In this document: positions 1 to 12,796 of the stretch, piece by piece
Position numbering within the stretch: position 1 is the first letter of the stretch
Layout: each line of letters opens with the position of its first letter
Assembly (NCBI RefSeq): GCF_021018895.1
Contig: NC_079373.1
Location: 12,310,501 to 12,374,500, forward strand
DNA: 64,000 bases
Direction: 5' to 3'
Source of the DNA: Seriola aureovittata
Taxonomy: Eukaryota; Chordata; Actinopteri; Carangiformes; Carangidae
The notes under the pieces: model-generated
Told to the model about the DNA's origin: nothing
What the model saw: the letters and a program-made list of their open reading frames with translations, nothing else
Database searches by the model: none
Program-made: the position numbers and the translations under genes

Positions 1-2349
1 TAAACGGGCAGATAAGGTTATTTATCTCTACCATTACTCTTTTAAGCAGCTAAAATCTTCTCTCTCTATCCACTAGGTGCTAATGTAGAACCATAAAGAA
101 AAATGTCAGATTTTAGATCAAGATTGAGTTTATTTGTGCTTCAGTTAGTTTGTAGTTCAGTTAGTTAAACCACAGTTGAACGATACTGATGCTTCATGAG
201 CTGTTATACAATTAATTTGTGTTCACAGACGTAAGTTTGCAGTGTTGGGAAGATGAAAAATAAAACTCCAGGACAGACAGTCCGGGCAGAGTTGACACAA
301 TTGGTCAATTGACAAAATATTAATCTGCAACAGATTAATTATTTAAATTCTTGCTTTTCAAATGTGAGATTTTGTTGCGTTTCCTCTTCTGGCATTATAG
401 TAAACTGATATCTTTGATTTTTTTTGGACAGAAAGTGATTTGAAGACCTCATCTTGGACTAATTGTGTCCCATCTTTCACCATTTTATAGTGATATCTAG
501 ACCAAATGATTTATCAGTAATGAAAACAATCTATAGTTGCTGCCTTCAAACCCCCCAAAATTTTTTTTACTATGTTTACCTATAATTTGTCCAGCATATT
601 CTGTTGCTGGATGTTATATTTTTTATACATTTTTATGTTCTTAGAAAAAGTTTAATATCAAATATCTAAATAAATATAGACTACAATTACAATTTTTCAA
701 ATGTAAACATAAAGTGTTCATATATTGACTTGTTTACCTATGATGTAATGTGATTTTGTTGGCTGGGGACATGCACACAGGAAGGTACTTTATATGCCCA
801 ACACCCTTATTATGGCTTGTAATGGAAAACAACTTTTGATATGTTCAAGTATGACCTTAGAGGAGAGACTGCAATTTTTTTTTTTTTTTTTTTTTAGCAT
901 GCCATTTTTTTTGTTGTTTTTTTTCCTTCCCTCTAGTGAACATCTCCACCCACACACACACACACACACGCACATTCATAAGAGCTCCCCTCGGGACACG
1001 TGCCAGCCAGCCAGCCTTCTCGCTCAGGCAGAAACAAGCGCTCCTGTATGTTGATGAACAGCTGCTCTTCCTCGCCTGCTCACAGGTGGCTGTGGGCTCG
1101 CTACTCTGTCCCCATTAATGACACAAGTAGCCTTTTTTCCCTCCTTTTTCTTATCCTCTCAAAGGCTAGATCACAGCTGCTAATAATGAGCTCACATTGC
1201 ATTGTGTGTGTGTGCTAGTTTGTTAGATCAGAGGTCTGGTAAAGGACATTATGACACAGTGAGTCACAGTACAGGCTGAATTCAGCTTCCCAACAGTGGC
1301 ATTTCCCAGTGTCCCTGTTTTTTTGTTTTTTTTTCAGAGGTTGGTGATAACTAGTGGAACAGAGTGTAGCTAGCAATGTACTGTGGAGTGATGACATAGA
1401 TATAATGGTATTTTTCCTTTTGCCATCTCAGTATGTCCTCTGCGCTCCAATTGAGCAATTTCAGGCACACACTGAGTCATAGTTCACCGTGTTCCTTGAG
1501 GCAAAGTCCTACGTAACACTGTTTGTGCTCGTGACTTTCACTCACATGAAGGGTGTGCCAGGTTTAGGTGAGGTTGAAATTATAATGGCTCTGTCATTAT
1601 TGTGAATATAACAAAGGAAGGTTCTGTGGTCATAAAAATGGGTCATTAAAATCGTGTTGTTAAGCATTCATATAATACAGTGCAATAGGTGTCTGCTACT
1701 GTAAAGGCTACCTTTGTAAAAACTAATTCCACTAAGTAATTTGTGTTGTGTTTTGCTCCACCCAACATCACGTGGACAAAAGTATCTTTAATTTTTTTCC
1801 AGCACCTACGGTTCATCTTTAAACATGACAGAATTAAAACATAAACATTCCCTCCTGACAGGTTTGAAGACTCGTCTTTAGATAATGCTGACGTGGGTTT
1901 TTCAACAAAAATGTTTAATTGCCTCCTTAAAAAAATGACATCTATTCCTTCTCCCTCGTTGAAAAAATGTTGAATGTGAAAACAGCCTTGTGGTGTCCAA
2001 CTCGTACATCACTGCACACTGAAGGTTAAACATCACTGTGAAGGAACAACAAAACATTTCGGAGGGGATTAAATGTCTCAACAACAGCTGCACATTTTAA
2101 CTAGAGGAGCATTCGTCGCAGTTGCAGGGTTATTATATTACAGTGCATTTTGGAGGTGTTTCTCTTTTTACGTGTCAGTCTGTCTATCTGTATCTGAGAA
2201 TTAGGCCAGGGCAGTGTAAACATCTGGCTCAGTCCACTGCTTGCTGCCTGTTGCGAGCCATGACAGATGGAAAGGGAGCGTATGGCTCAAACACTTCCAT
2301 CTTTGACTGCACCGGCAGTTGTCTTCCCAAAATAGCCCGCACTCCACAG
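1..2349. other. Left flank, no gene recognised
   Basis: AT-rich non-coding DNA. It contains a decayed dispersed repeat (301-556, separate entry), a poly-T run near 876-896 and a (CA)n microsatellite near 951-969. In human the gene USP3 lies upstream of FBXL22, so its 3' end could be beyond or within this edge, but I could not identify any part of it. Confidence 0.6.
301..556. repeat. Decayed dispersed repeat, family R2 (copy 1)
   Basis: The order of landmarks (attgacaaaatattaatctg, then tcaaatgtgagattttgttg, then accattttatagtga, then gaccaaatgatttatcagta, then tagttgctgcc) matches a very common percomorph interspersed repeat whose ends read like 'gagctgcaactaa' and 'ataatcgttagttgcagcc'. 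A second copy in the same orientation is at 22975-23265. No coding capacity is visible. The class is uncertain. Confidence 0.6.
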
Positions 2350-2359
2350 CCTTATATGT
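2350..2359 (+). promoter_or_regulatory. CArG/TATA-like element before fbxl22
   Basis: CCTTATATGT matches the SRF CArG consensus CC(A/T)6GG at nine of ten positions and also contains a TATA-like core. It lies about 145 bp upstream of the chosen ATG, which would allow a 5' UTR of roughly 110 nt. A muscle-enriched gene makes a CArG reading plausible. It is inferred from sequence only. Confidence 0.3.
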
Positions 2360-2501
2360 GCAGGCCTCCAGCATGTGCCTGAGAAGGCATCATGTATCTA
2401 GGCCACACAATACAGGCTGTAGGCTCATTGTTGCTGCTTGCCAGCAGGCCTATCGCTGCCCCGGGGACGAGGCCCCTCTTTCTGTCCTGGGACGGCTCAC
2501 C

Positions 2502-2839
2502 ATGCACCTCACCCAGCTCAACCGTGAGTGTCTCCTCCACCTCTTCTCCTTCTTGGACAAGGACAGCCGGAGGAGTTTGTCCTTTACCTGTCAGCAGCTG
2601 CGCGAGGTCTTCCTGGACCCCCGCCTCTGGAATCTACTCCACTTCAGCTCCCCGTGTCAACTGAGGAGAGACAACTTTGTGCTGGGACCCTCACTGCGTT
2701 ACTTGACTATTTGCTGGTACTCCAGCAGGGTCCTGCAAGTGTGCAACATTGAGGACTGGCTGAAGAGTTCGTTTCAGAAGGACATCTGCAGCAAACACGA
2801 GAGCCTGGTCAGCACTTTCCTGGCCCATGTCTGCCACAT
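2502..2839 (+). CDS. fbxl22: fbxl22 coding exon 1 (F-box exon)
   Basis: This exon encodes residues 1-112 plus two bases of codon 113. It ends at a GTAAGT donor beginning at 2840. It contains the whole F-box and the segment [20 protein letters not shown] typical of FBXL22. The ATG lies in the context ctcaccATG. Confidence 0.92.
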
Positions 2840-5800
2840 GTAAGTGCCTGTGTGTGGTTCTCCCCTGCTTTGTCATGTATTTTAACTACTGACAAACAAC
2901 CGACAAAATCATTTTTCTAATAGTCAGCAACAAAATACAACAGAGGGTGGCACTAGTGAGTTTTAGGCTTGTGACCCCTTTAACAGAGTGACGTCTATTT
3001 GAAACCTGTCATAACCTGTGCCTGCAGGTTGTGACTACTCCAACTCGAGTGATTTATTTTACTGTGTTTGAATCACATTCAGCATTAAAATTATCCTGTG
3101 ATTCACATCAAAAAAAGGTGTAAAAATAGGTCAGAAAAAATAAGCAAAACATGCATTTTCTGATTTAATCTTATTGGTTCTCTTGTGAGCTCTCTGAGTT
3201 ATCTTGTGACCCCCCTAGCTTGGTCTCAAATGTGACCGTAGAGCTGAATTAACATCACTCTAACACATCCTCCATTAAAACTGAACATGAGTGGCTTTTT
3301 GGGGGGGTTACGCTTCATTGTAAGGTGATCCTGTCATGTTGTCAGTCCTTGTAGCTGCTTTTCACATGGCAATGCGAAAATACTTTCAGGAGCCTGTGGT
3401 TTCACTGTTTTGTGCTACACATGAACATTTAAAATTTTGTCTCGAAAAAAAAAAATTTTTTTAGGTCAGATGCATGATCACGCAATTTATGTGTTTTTCA
3501 GGGTCGTTCACACCCACCACAAGGAACAAAATAATTTTCATTTAGAGGCACATGGCTTACTGAAACTGCCATGTTTAGCTGTAGGCAGCAGGCAGGAAAA
3601 TCATTAGAAACAGATGGTGTATCCGGAGCTGGCTATAGAAACAGAAAAATGACACATCTGTGGGACACAAGCCTGATTCTATTAACTAACATAACTGTGG
3701 TCAGATATCAAATTATATTTATTGAATGATGTGACAGTTGGATTTGATAGGTCTCTGAAACGTAGCTTTATTGGCTTTTGGCCTTGTGTGCGTGGCTGGC
3801 TGCAAGCAGGAGTCAGCCTGGAGAGGCGTAATGAGGTCTCTGGATAATTTTTTCGAGGTAGCCAGTAATAACCGTTGATGTGAGGGAGCCAGGCCACCGC
3901 AGCTGGCTGGGAGAAGAGGAGGGAAGAGGGGCTGGCTCATGCGCTCAGCGTATGACCCTGTGAGGATTTCCTGTATTGTGAAATTTGAGACGCAAGACAT
4001 GCGAGCTGCGAGACCAGTCGAAAGTAGAACCACCTACTTTGTCTGGGTCCTGTATCTCAACGGGCTCAAGGCACACTCACTGCATACTGATAAAGCCTCC
4101 CAAATAGTCTGAGGGAGAAAAAAAGCAAGTGCACGTGACAAAGTGGGAGGGGACACGGACAAGCTGTGGGGGTGATAAAGAGTGATTTGGCTGCAGACCC
4201 TCCCAGTCAGCTGCAGACTGGAGATTTACGCAGGCAGGTGGAGCCTACAATTGGCTCTTTGTTGCTGTCAGAGGAATGAACATGTGCATCTGTCTCTGCC
4301 TGCCTCTTCCTGGATAAGACTCCACGCAAACTCTGACGCCAAGCTCATGTCAGTCTTTTTTTTTTTTTTTTTCTTTTTTTATCTTCATGGAAAAAACTTT
4401 AAAACATCGCATGTCGGCGGTCCGCTTTTTAGTTCAGTTTCCATTGTAATGAGCCTTGAGTACAAGACGACTACAGTAAATCAAAAAAAATTGATTTTGA
4501 TTTTGATCTTGAGATCACAGCATTAGAGTTATGCAACATGAATTAACATGCTAAGCATGCCATGTAGTGTAGGTTGCACAGTGGGTGGCACAAGAAGCTT
4601 TGGCTTTTATGGTTAAATCTTTCTGAGTAGTTTAATTTCAAGATGAGCACCAATCGAATAAATTGATGCGTTCTCTTAGACTGCAAGCACATCTTGAGTG
4701 ACTATTTAGGTTATGAGTTATGACTTCTGCTCACAAAGTGCCCACAGTTTCAGCTGACAGCTGCTTGAAAATATTCACTACTGAATTTAGATAGTAAAAG
4801 ACTTACAAAATCTATTTAGCATGTTTGAAAGGAACCCTTCCACTTAACAGAGTAAGGGAGGGGAATGTTAAATATATGTCTCAGTTCCTTTTCAAGTTCA
4901 CTGGATAATTTGACCAGACAGAATAACCATCAGGAAACCAAAGAGGTCATTAGAGAGATGATTACAGGTTGGTGGTGTGGTGCTCTGCTTCTGCTCAGCT
5001 CAGACCCGACTGGCCTCTATGTTGTGTGTTTTAATGGGGAATACATCATGTCTCAAACTTTAATGGAAACAAGAAAACACACGCAGACATTTCTGCGACG
5101 TACAGTATAGATAGAAGTTGTCAACGGGCAGTACAAAGAAAAAATAAGGCAAGGGAATTTGAAGAGGATAGATTGAGACAAGGTGGCCTGGAGATAATTA
5201 CATGCGTTTGTGCGAAAAACAACAACATCAACAACACTCATGAAAATCTGTGCAAAGTGAGGGGACGCAGAGAGGGTGGATTATGTAACAACGTGAAGTT
5301 TGTATACCTATCATGTTTACCACCAACCTGTGCCTTCAGTTCTGAGGCACACTAGTTATCAGAGAGCAGCTGAATCTCTAAATGCCACCAGCTTTGAGCT
5401 CTTGTCATTACTCTGCTCTACCTCCTCCTTGTTTCTTTGGTTAATGTCAATACTGTGCAGTCACATCCGCTGATAAAAAAACCCCCACATTGGCTGTCCC
5501 CCGCCCACCCTCCGTGCAACAATGAGACGGGGCACGTGGATTGACTATGCTATCCCATGTTCAGAGGTTACTGGGGCAGCAGCCTCAACACTTGCAGGCA
5601 ACTGGAATATGTTTGGCTCACATGTGGTAAAGTGGTAAGATTATGTAAGTCTTTATGTAATCTGCGTCAGTGAACGTGAATGACATCCCCGGTCCGTAGC
5701 CATCAGAGTGTCTGTCGTGCCAGCTCTGTGCCGCCAGCCTGCCAGTAGGTTGCAGTGCACTCCTGATACTGGGTGGAGACATGCAGTAGCACATGCATTT

Positions 5801-6712
5801 TCACAGCAACATTCATTTGTAGAAGTAATTCCTGCAAAATGTAGCATGAGAATTTTTTTTTTTTTTACCATGCTGTCATTCATCAAACATCCTGTAATTG
5901 TTCTGTGCAATAGCAACATACTCTATTTATTCACAAAAGCTTGTTAAAGGACGGAAACACATAAGCCCAGTGGGACACAGTGTAAAGAAAAGATAGCTTG
6001 CTCTGGGTGTTGAACCACCCTGTAGTTAAAAATATCATGTTGCTGCCTCTCAGTGGTGGTGGTTATATGTAATTCACCTATGGCTGACCCCGTGATCTAC
6101 AGTATACTGAATGTTTGCCTCTGTTATTTGATTCTATCCAAGAGATCTGAAGAGTATTCATCTTCACACACGCCAAACAGCATTGCTTACTCAACACTAG
6201 TCCTTCTCCAAACAAACTCATCATGCCCTATAATATATGTCCCCAAGCGTGATGAGTAAAGATGACTCAAAACAGGTCTTAGGTACAAGTTGTACTCTAA
6301 TCACGTGTGTGGAAACCTGTCATTGGCTAATAACGTCACTGCCACTGTCTGTGCACGTAGGTGTCCCAACCTGCTCCAGATAACCCTGTCTGGCTGTGGA
6401 CACATCACCGATCAGGATGTGATCTCCGTGCTGCAGAGCTGCAGGAAGCTGCGCCGCCTCCGCCTGGAGAACTGCGTCCGCATCACCGACTGCAGCCTGC
6501 GGGAAGGTGTGGTGGCTCATGGAAACGGTCTGGAGGAGGTCAAGGTGGACTTTTGCAGGAACGTCACTCAGGCGGGGCTGCAGGCTGTCAGGGGGAACAG
6601 GCCGGGGATCCAGCTGAGTGCAGAGAGGAGCGCTGATATGATCCCTGACAGCAAGCCCGAGGAGAGGGTGCCGCTCAGGAGGACGCTGCAGAAAGTCCTG
6701 CAGTTCTCCTGA
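2502..6712 (+). CDS. fbxl22: F-box and leucine-rich repeat protein 22 (two coding exons)
   Basis: Joining 2502-2839 to 6361-6712 gives 690 nt and a 229-aa protein. In the family this is the substrate adaptor of an SCF (Skp1-Cul1-F-box) ubiquitin ligase enriched in heart and skeletal muscle, linked to turnover of alpha-actinin and filamin C at the Z-disc. The start [10 protein letters not shown] and the F-box that follows (about residues 4-45, with [16 protein letters not shown]) match FBXL22 closely. Exon 2 carries cysteine-containing leucine-rich repeats ([17 protein letters not shown], then [15 protein letters not shown], then [12 protein letters not shown]). The splice joins 'at' and 'g' into one Met codon before CPNLL. 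The frame stays open upstream of 2502, but the family start and an A at -3 favour ATG 2502. The identification is family-level recognition and strong. I saw no frameshift or missing segment. Confidence 0.93.
2840..6360 (+). other. fbxl22: fbxl22 intron 1
   Basis: A GT-AG intron of 3,521 nt. It holds homopolymer T runs (near 4356-4371 and 5850) and the D-box motifs noted separately. I saw no coding exon or recognisable mobile element on either strand. Confidence 0.85.
5641..5660 (+). promoter_or_regulatory. Tandem perfect D-box motifs in fbxl22 intron
   Basis: TTATGTAA occurs exactly at 5641-5648 and again at 5653-5660, 12 bp start to start. A third exact copy is at 5281-5288. This is the consensus for PAR-bZIP activators (DBP/TEF/HLF) and the repressor NFIL3. 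The octamer occurs elsewhere in this AT-rich window, so only the pairing is notable. Confidence 0.35.
6361..6712 (+). CDS. fbxl22: fbxl22 coding exon 2 (LRR exon)
   Basis: The exon follows a TAG acceptor at 6358-6360 and ends with a TGA stop at 6710-6712. It encodes [14 protein letters not shown] and onward to ...[10 protein letters not shown], with about three leucine-rich repeat units. The tail RSADMIPD resembles the AEHSAAMIPD segment of mammalian FBXL22. The pyrimidine tract before the acceptor is mediocre, but the protein match fixes the junction. Confidence 0.92.
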
Positions 6713-7015
6713 GGGAAATGCTTCACATGCTTTCACGTGGACCACAAGGGGGGAAAAAAAGATGTGATTTAAGGACTTGTCTGTGTTTGTTCTGTTTTGT
6801 ATTTATATTTAATAGAAGTGTTTTTTGCACCCTTTTGATATCTTTTTATACAACATGTGCTGAATATGAATCTTCCTTATGTGCCTTTCAAGCTGTCTCT
6901 ATTCCATGTTATTTTAATCAGGGAGACTTCCACACACACACTTACAATAAAGTCTTATATACACAGGTGGCCTCATTGGTAAATGTTAATCAATAAACAT
7001 TGAAATGCTGCAATT
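6713..7015 (+). other. fbxl22: fbxl22 3' UTR and polyadenylation signals
   Basis: After the stop there are two AATAAA hexamers, at 6946-6951 and 6992-6997. Either could end the transcript, giving a 3' UTR of about 250-300 nt. A dispersed transposon copy begins directly after this point. Confidence 0.6.
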
Positions 7016-7024
7016 ATATGATTT

Positions 7025-7373
7025 ATATTTGTCATTGTGGGAAATGTGCTTATTCACTTTCTTATTTAGAGTTAGATGAGAAGATCGAAGCCTATAGCAG
7101 TAAATGTGCAGTTAATATGAAGATGTTGCCAACAGCCACTTAGTTTAGCACAAAGACTGGAAAACAGGGAAACAGCTAACCTAGCAGTATGCAAAAGTAA
7201 AAATAAATAAGTCACCCAGCACCACCTCTAATTCACTATTTAACATAAAATTTATATCTTCTTTGTTTGCTGTTTCATGGAGATGTTAAGGAGGTATCAA
7301 TCACCTCAAATAACTCTCAGCAAGAAAGTGAATAAGCATAATTCCCCCCAAAAAAGACAAACTATTCCTTTAA
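7025..7373. mobile_element. Non-autonomous TIR element, family R1 (copy A)
   Basis: This runs from gtcattgtgggaaatgtgct to gacaaactattcctttaa. Internal landmarks shared with the copies at 47241-47913 and 49029-49676 are 'tagtttagcacaaagactgg', 'cagcaccacctctaattcac' and 'ctctcagcaagaaagtgaat'. The full-length relatives begin TTAAAGGAATAGTTTGAC and end in its inverse, so this is a decayed TIR-bearing DNA element of a type widespread in percomorphs. It has no transposase. Confidence 0.7.
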
Positions 7374-9960
7374 CAGCACATGCTAGTTTAATTAAAACAT
7401 CACCTCCCTCGAGCAAGTTATGTCCACCTACATGGTACAAAAGAACAGAAGTCGCATGGTTGCACTGTGCTCTGTGTCTGTCACTCTAAGACATGTCAGC
7501 GCTGGGAGGAAGGGTTCTCCTAGGGCGAAGTGGCCCTGCGCCTGAGCTGTGATTGGAATCATGTTATATAAGACTGTGAGACACATGAAAGTAGGTTGAT
7601 TAGTGGAGTGTGTCTGTCTATAAATGCCATGTGACAATTTTATTGCAGGCTGCTGGGGCGCTACCATGCCTGTCCAATGACTGCATCTCTAAAGAATAAC
7701 CATACGTTGTCACAAAAGGTCAACTTAATAAGCTTTGTCCCCCATCCTACCAGGACATGTGCTTTTATGATATAATACTGTATTTAGCAAATTGCCCGTT
7801 TCATTTTGCTGTTCAAGAAAGTTCACAAAACTGTGTTTGTTTGTTTGTTTGTTTACTTACTGTTTGTATTGTTGTTGTTTTTTTTCAATACTTCTAATTC
7901 AAATTTGAGATGGACAAAAATAATAGACAATTTTCTGAATGTAAATGTAAATCTCCATAGTGATGAACCTACAGAAATCAGACCTGTTACAGTTTTCAGC
8001 TTCATAAAATAAAAAAAACAAAACAAAAAAAATGACACTTCCTGGTGTTAGTTTGTTGCTATGAATCAAAAACAGACATTTATATATTTCATATAAATTT
8101 ATATATAAATGATTATGACTCCATGTAGAATCACTACTGAGGCTAAATATTATCTGAATATACCAACTGAAATATATCTATATTGAGGTATTATTGCCGA
8201 ACTATAGCACTGATGATTGTAAATTTTCTCTCAGCTTCATTATACAAAATGTTTTAGGATAAATTTTTAAAATTTCACTTGGCTTTTAAGTCATTAGACG
8301 AGCATCAAGAGCACAGCAACGAGTAATTTTATTTTCTTTCCAGTAAAAACCACATCTTTGCATATTGAGTTGATAAAAGTCAGAACACATTCAAATGAGA
8401 TACAAGATCATTTTGTCCTCATGATAGCTCTCTCTAAGCACGTGGGACCCCTATTATACTTCATATATATAGTGGTGGCAAAAGAAATCCCCCGAGCGTG
8501 GGTGAGGATAATACAGCATGTACAGTTTTAATATAAAATAACGTGTGGTTTTTCCAACAAAGGAAGCCCCAAACCAACTAGATAAATATAACTCTGCTAT
8601 TGCACTGAGACAGAGGCTCACTGTTTAAAGGCCAGGAAGCAAATGCTATATCATTTACCATCAAGAGACATGCCTTAATAGCAAAGTGCCTGCTGGGATA
8701 GACCATTAAGAGTTATGAGTTCCAGGTGTGGAGACACCTGAGGCACATCCGGCTGCCTACAGAACTCCACCACAAGACCAAGTGCGAGACATGTAACAAT
8801 GCAACGTTTTCAAAGTGTCACTGCTCTGCTTGTTTCTTGTAGGGGCAGGGTTTTTTTTTTTTTTTTTTTTTTGCTCCTCTGATTTCAAAAGAAGACAATC
8901 TTGTCAGACCTGTTGCCCAGATGCGTGTCCTTAAAAGCACTGCGTTTTGCTGTGCAAGCCATTCAATGTAAGGCAGCTGCAGTCCTTTTTGTTACCACAA
9001 CAGTACTGATGTGTATAACATTGTATGACTCCTCCTCCTTTATGCGGCTCCTTCATTATATCTGCATTGTGAATAAAGTATCCAAGCACAGCCTTCACTC
9101 TGATGGAATCCAGGGAGAAGTAATGATTCGTACTAACGAACAAAAAGCCAGCTTGTGTTTGAAAAGAGCAGCTATGTTGAATAGAAAGACACACTCTGAG
9201 CTGAACAAGCATTTTCTGTGTGAATGATTTGATATTTAAAGTTTTCCGCAAGCTCATAAATACATAATAAGGATATTCACAGTATATGTCATTGAAATCT
9301 CAAACACTTCATGTAATGCAAATGTTCTTTTATTGGATCTGTGCTGGTACATTCAGCGTAATCGTGATTTTGTGTTGGCCTCATTTAGTTGTTTAGTTGT
9401 AAAAAAGGATTGCTCATGTAAGAAGTGGTGTAATATGAATCCTCCAAGATCAAATGTGGACCCCCACATGCGTCTGTCTCCACTTTGGAGTGTTAAGGAC
9501 CTAAAACTTGTTTAAGCAACCTTCCCTGAGGTGGAGCAGACTGGGTTCGGGGGTTGGGGATAACTATGCCTTCAAACAGACCACACTTTGCAATTATATC
9601 CTCCCTTAATGAGAGCAGTCTGCTGGAGGTTTCATGTTCAAAAGTGCATAAGTTGAATATTGTTCCAACTTCAGCTCTCTGGTTGAAGCATCAATCAAGA
9701 TGAAACCTTTTATCTTTATGACACTGCTTTCAGAAAATACACTTTAAAAAAAGAAGAAGAGAACAGTTTTGTTTGAGCGGCCCCAGGAAGTGTTTCAGCC
9801 AGACATCTCATTGCCAGTTTTCACCTTTCCGTCCTCTCTTATGTAACTCTACCACTCCACCACACAAAATTTTTTTGAATGAGCAATCTGCTTGTTTGCT
9901 GATGAGCTTTCCATTAATACTTCAGCCAAATAATCCACCAAACTGGAAAAGGGACATCAT
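7374..9960. other. Non-coding stretch after fbxl22
   Basis: No coding exon or RNA gene recognised. It contains simple poly-T and AT-rich tracts, for example a poly-T run near 8851-8872. Open frames here are short and lack any familiar motif. Confidence 0.6.
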
Positions 9961-10385
9961 GAGTGGTGGAGGAAGTATTCAAATGCTTCATGAAAGTAAA
10001 GGTGCCAAAACCAAAAGTTGAGAGCTAACAATGATACACAAGTAAATATTTGATCGGATTTATGAGCAGCATTTTGGTGTTGCAGCTGATTGAGGAGGAG
10101 CTAATTTGAACTCTTCCGTACATGTTTGGGGGTATAATCTGTAAAAATGTGACTTTTATAAACTCATCTTATCTTTTGTTTGTAAAAGCATGAACTCATC
10201 TTAAGTTAAGTTAAAGTTAAATTGATTTAGCTGTAGCTGTCAAATACATATGATGGAGTAAAAGGTACAATGTTTGTCTGTGAAAAGTAGTAATTGGGTA
10301 CAAAGCAGAAAAAATGTGAAGTACAAGTGCCTCCAAAATTGTGCGTTAATACAGGACATGAATAAATGCACTTAGTTACCTGACC
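9961..10385. repeat. Dispersed repeat, family R3 (copy 1)
   Basis: It begins 'agtggtggaggaagtattca', continues through 'gcagctgattgaggaggagc' and 'agctgtcaaatacatatgat', and ends near 'aaatgcacttagttacctga'. This order fits a very common percomorph repeat, recognisable by variants of 'aagtaaaagtac' and 'agtacatttactcaagta'. Related copies are at 13035-13250, 15722-15890 and 27935-28385. It is non-coding. Confidence 0.65.
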
Positions 10386-12796
10386 AAACAACCAACCTGC
10401 AAGAACAGACGGGCCATCACATGGTACGACACATCTGAACTAAATGAACAGCAAGATTTAAATTCTGTGGTTCTGACAGAAAATCCATAAAAAGGCTAAT
10501 TCCAAGGGACTGATTAAGTTGGCTCCATTAGAATAACAAATTTCATTAAAAGAAATTTGAGCCGAGGGGAACAGCTACCTCTCTAATCATTTTAATTAGC
10601 TGCTCTCCTCTCAACAAGTGGCATCACATGGAGAGACAAGAGACCGTTAATGTAAATGATGTGGCATTTTTTTGCATGTAGTTAGGAAGATAGATGCTTA
10701 TTACGTTTGAATGTGAATCACAAAAGACAGAAGTCTATCTTTTAATAATTTATTTGTGAGTGTAATTTGTATTTTAGAAATGTATTATGCTAAACCAGGT
10801 TCCTGGCAGGTGACAGGAGCATATCAAAAGAAACAGTGAAAAACAATCAAAATTCCAGAGAGGCTGCAGATTTCCGTATGACGCCTTTTGGAAAGTTGGC
10901 TCTCTTAACTCCTTTGCCACCCAATGATAATGTTTATTTTAGTTCCTCAGCTTTCGCCAAAAGACTTCTAAACGCTATCGCTGTAACCTGTACAGGAATG
11001 TTAAACTGGTGGAAATGATCCTGTGCATTGACTGTGGTTTTCAGCAGCTTTACAGCAACTGTGTGTCATTAGCGGTTCACTGTTTTTCAACCCAGACGAT
11101 TTTGCATTGATCTGCTATCTAACATTATCAGACTCATGATGGACCGTTTTTTTTTTTTTTTCAATGATCAAAATTGATGCAGCAGAAGCACCATTTTATT
11201 TTCATGTATTTTCTTCCTGGTCAAACCCTGGCACCTACATTACCCACAATGCAACACAACCTCTGATAGTTTGGTGGGAGACCCAGCTGTCTTATGCTGG
11301 TAGCAGATAGTGTAGCCTCAAGCGGCTCGCTCCAGGCAGAGTGGGCTACAGAGGTCTGGTAAGGTCTGATAAGCTCACTTCTCTCTAACTCCAAACTCCC
11401 TGAGTTTTTCATGTTCAAACTTGTTCTCTTCAGATCCAACCAACCCCGGCCTCACTCGAGGCAAATCATCAGATTTTACACAGCTCCCGTTGGAGCCACA
11501 AAAGACTCTCTACAACTTTTTCCCCATATGCAGTAGCACTCCCCGTGACCTGTGAATAGACGTTGCTGGGTAATAGCAGTTCCCTTTTTTAAAATGTAGT
11601 TTCCCATAATTTAAAACCAATACCTTTAACTTTCTGTTGCAACCTAAACACTATCCAATGAGCCAGTTGTTACAACCCTCAAACGGACAAATCTGCTTTT
11701 CAAAAACAGGAAATTCACAGTGCAGCCTAACGTATCTTTGGATGTAAAAAAATATGCACAAACCATGCTGTCAATCAGGTTTTGACAACTTTTCCGGCTG
11801 CTGGGGTGGGTGTAGACAAAAGATACAACACTAATAGTTTACCCGATATAAAGCATACAAGTGGCAGATTTATCAGGATATTTGAAAATAGAAAGTGTTG
11901 TCTAAACTGTTGTGGTTAATATCAGTGAGATTCTTCTATAGATATGAACTTATATAACACAACTTCAACATTTTAACTGGCTGAATTCTGAACGACATGC
12001 TAGACACAAAGAGCAAAACTTTTTGGGGGGAAATAATATATAGTCTGCATCCTGCCATTAGCAGAACAGATTCCCATTATAATTTATAGATGCTCTCAGT
12101 ATGCCAGCAGGCAAAGAATCCAGTGTGTTATCTAAAGGATTCATGCTGCGAGAAGGCCTTTGTGGAGCGAGAAGTGCGGGCCTTTCCCCTGTGTGAAATA
12201 TGAGCTGATAAAGACAGGATGCTGGCGGTAATAGAGGGCGGGGGGACTGAAGCAATGGAGGTAAAAGGCGAGCCATCTGAGCCCTGAAACTTGAAATCAG
12301 CAGTTTCCTGAGAGCCTTATAAGGTCAGCCATGGGAGGCATTTCCAGTATCCATCCACCGATTATTCACCCATCGAGGGGAGGCGGGGGTGTGCAGACTT
12401 GGGTAGAGGGAAGGGAGGAAAAGGAAAAGAGGGAGGGTTTCTGTTTTTTTGGTGTTTGAGTACTTTGTGTGTTTGTGAGCCCGTGACTGAGTGCTCGTCC
12501 AGGCCCAGACTCAGAGAGGGGCTCTGTTGATCCCTTTCACTGCAGAGGACATCTGAGCCTCTGTGTGATGCAGAGTCACTAATAAATGTGCTACTTTTTA
12601 TGACCTAAAGCTTTATGGTATACGAGTCTGGGGTGTAGGCTGTAACCTAAAACTCTACAGCGGCGATGAGTAATGCAGTCTAGACAGCGGAAGCATGTGT
12701 TATCTTCTCTTGCATGAGACAGGGCATAAATAGGTTGTAAATTCTTCATTTCCTGCCTCTATTATCACACGTAAATATTCATATAAGCAACAAGCA
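10386..12796. other. Non-coding stretch with possible conserved blocks
   Basis: No gene seen. Two sub-blocks (about 10490-10690 and 12050-12330) have a more complex, less repeat-like composition. The first contains homeodomain-type TAAT cores such as ctctaatcattttaattagc. Whether they are conserved non-coding elements cannot be judged from one sequence. Confidence 0.45.

Noticed and set aside
2319..2501. In-frame upstream extension of fbxl22 starting MSSQNSPHS
   Set aside because: The family protein begins at [10 protein letters not shown]. The upstream residues look like translated 5' UTR or promoter.
6320..6745. 141-aa minus-strand ORF opposite fbxl22 exon 2
   Set aside because: Antisense shadow of the LRR exon, with no motif of its own.
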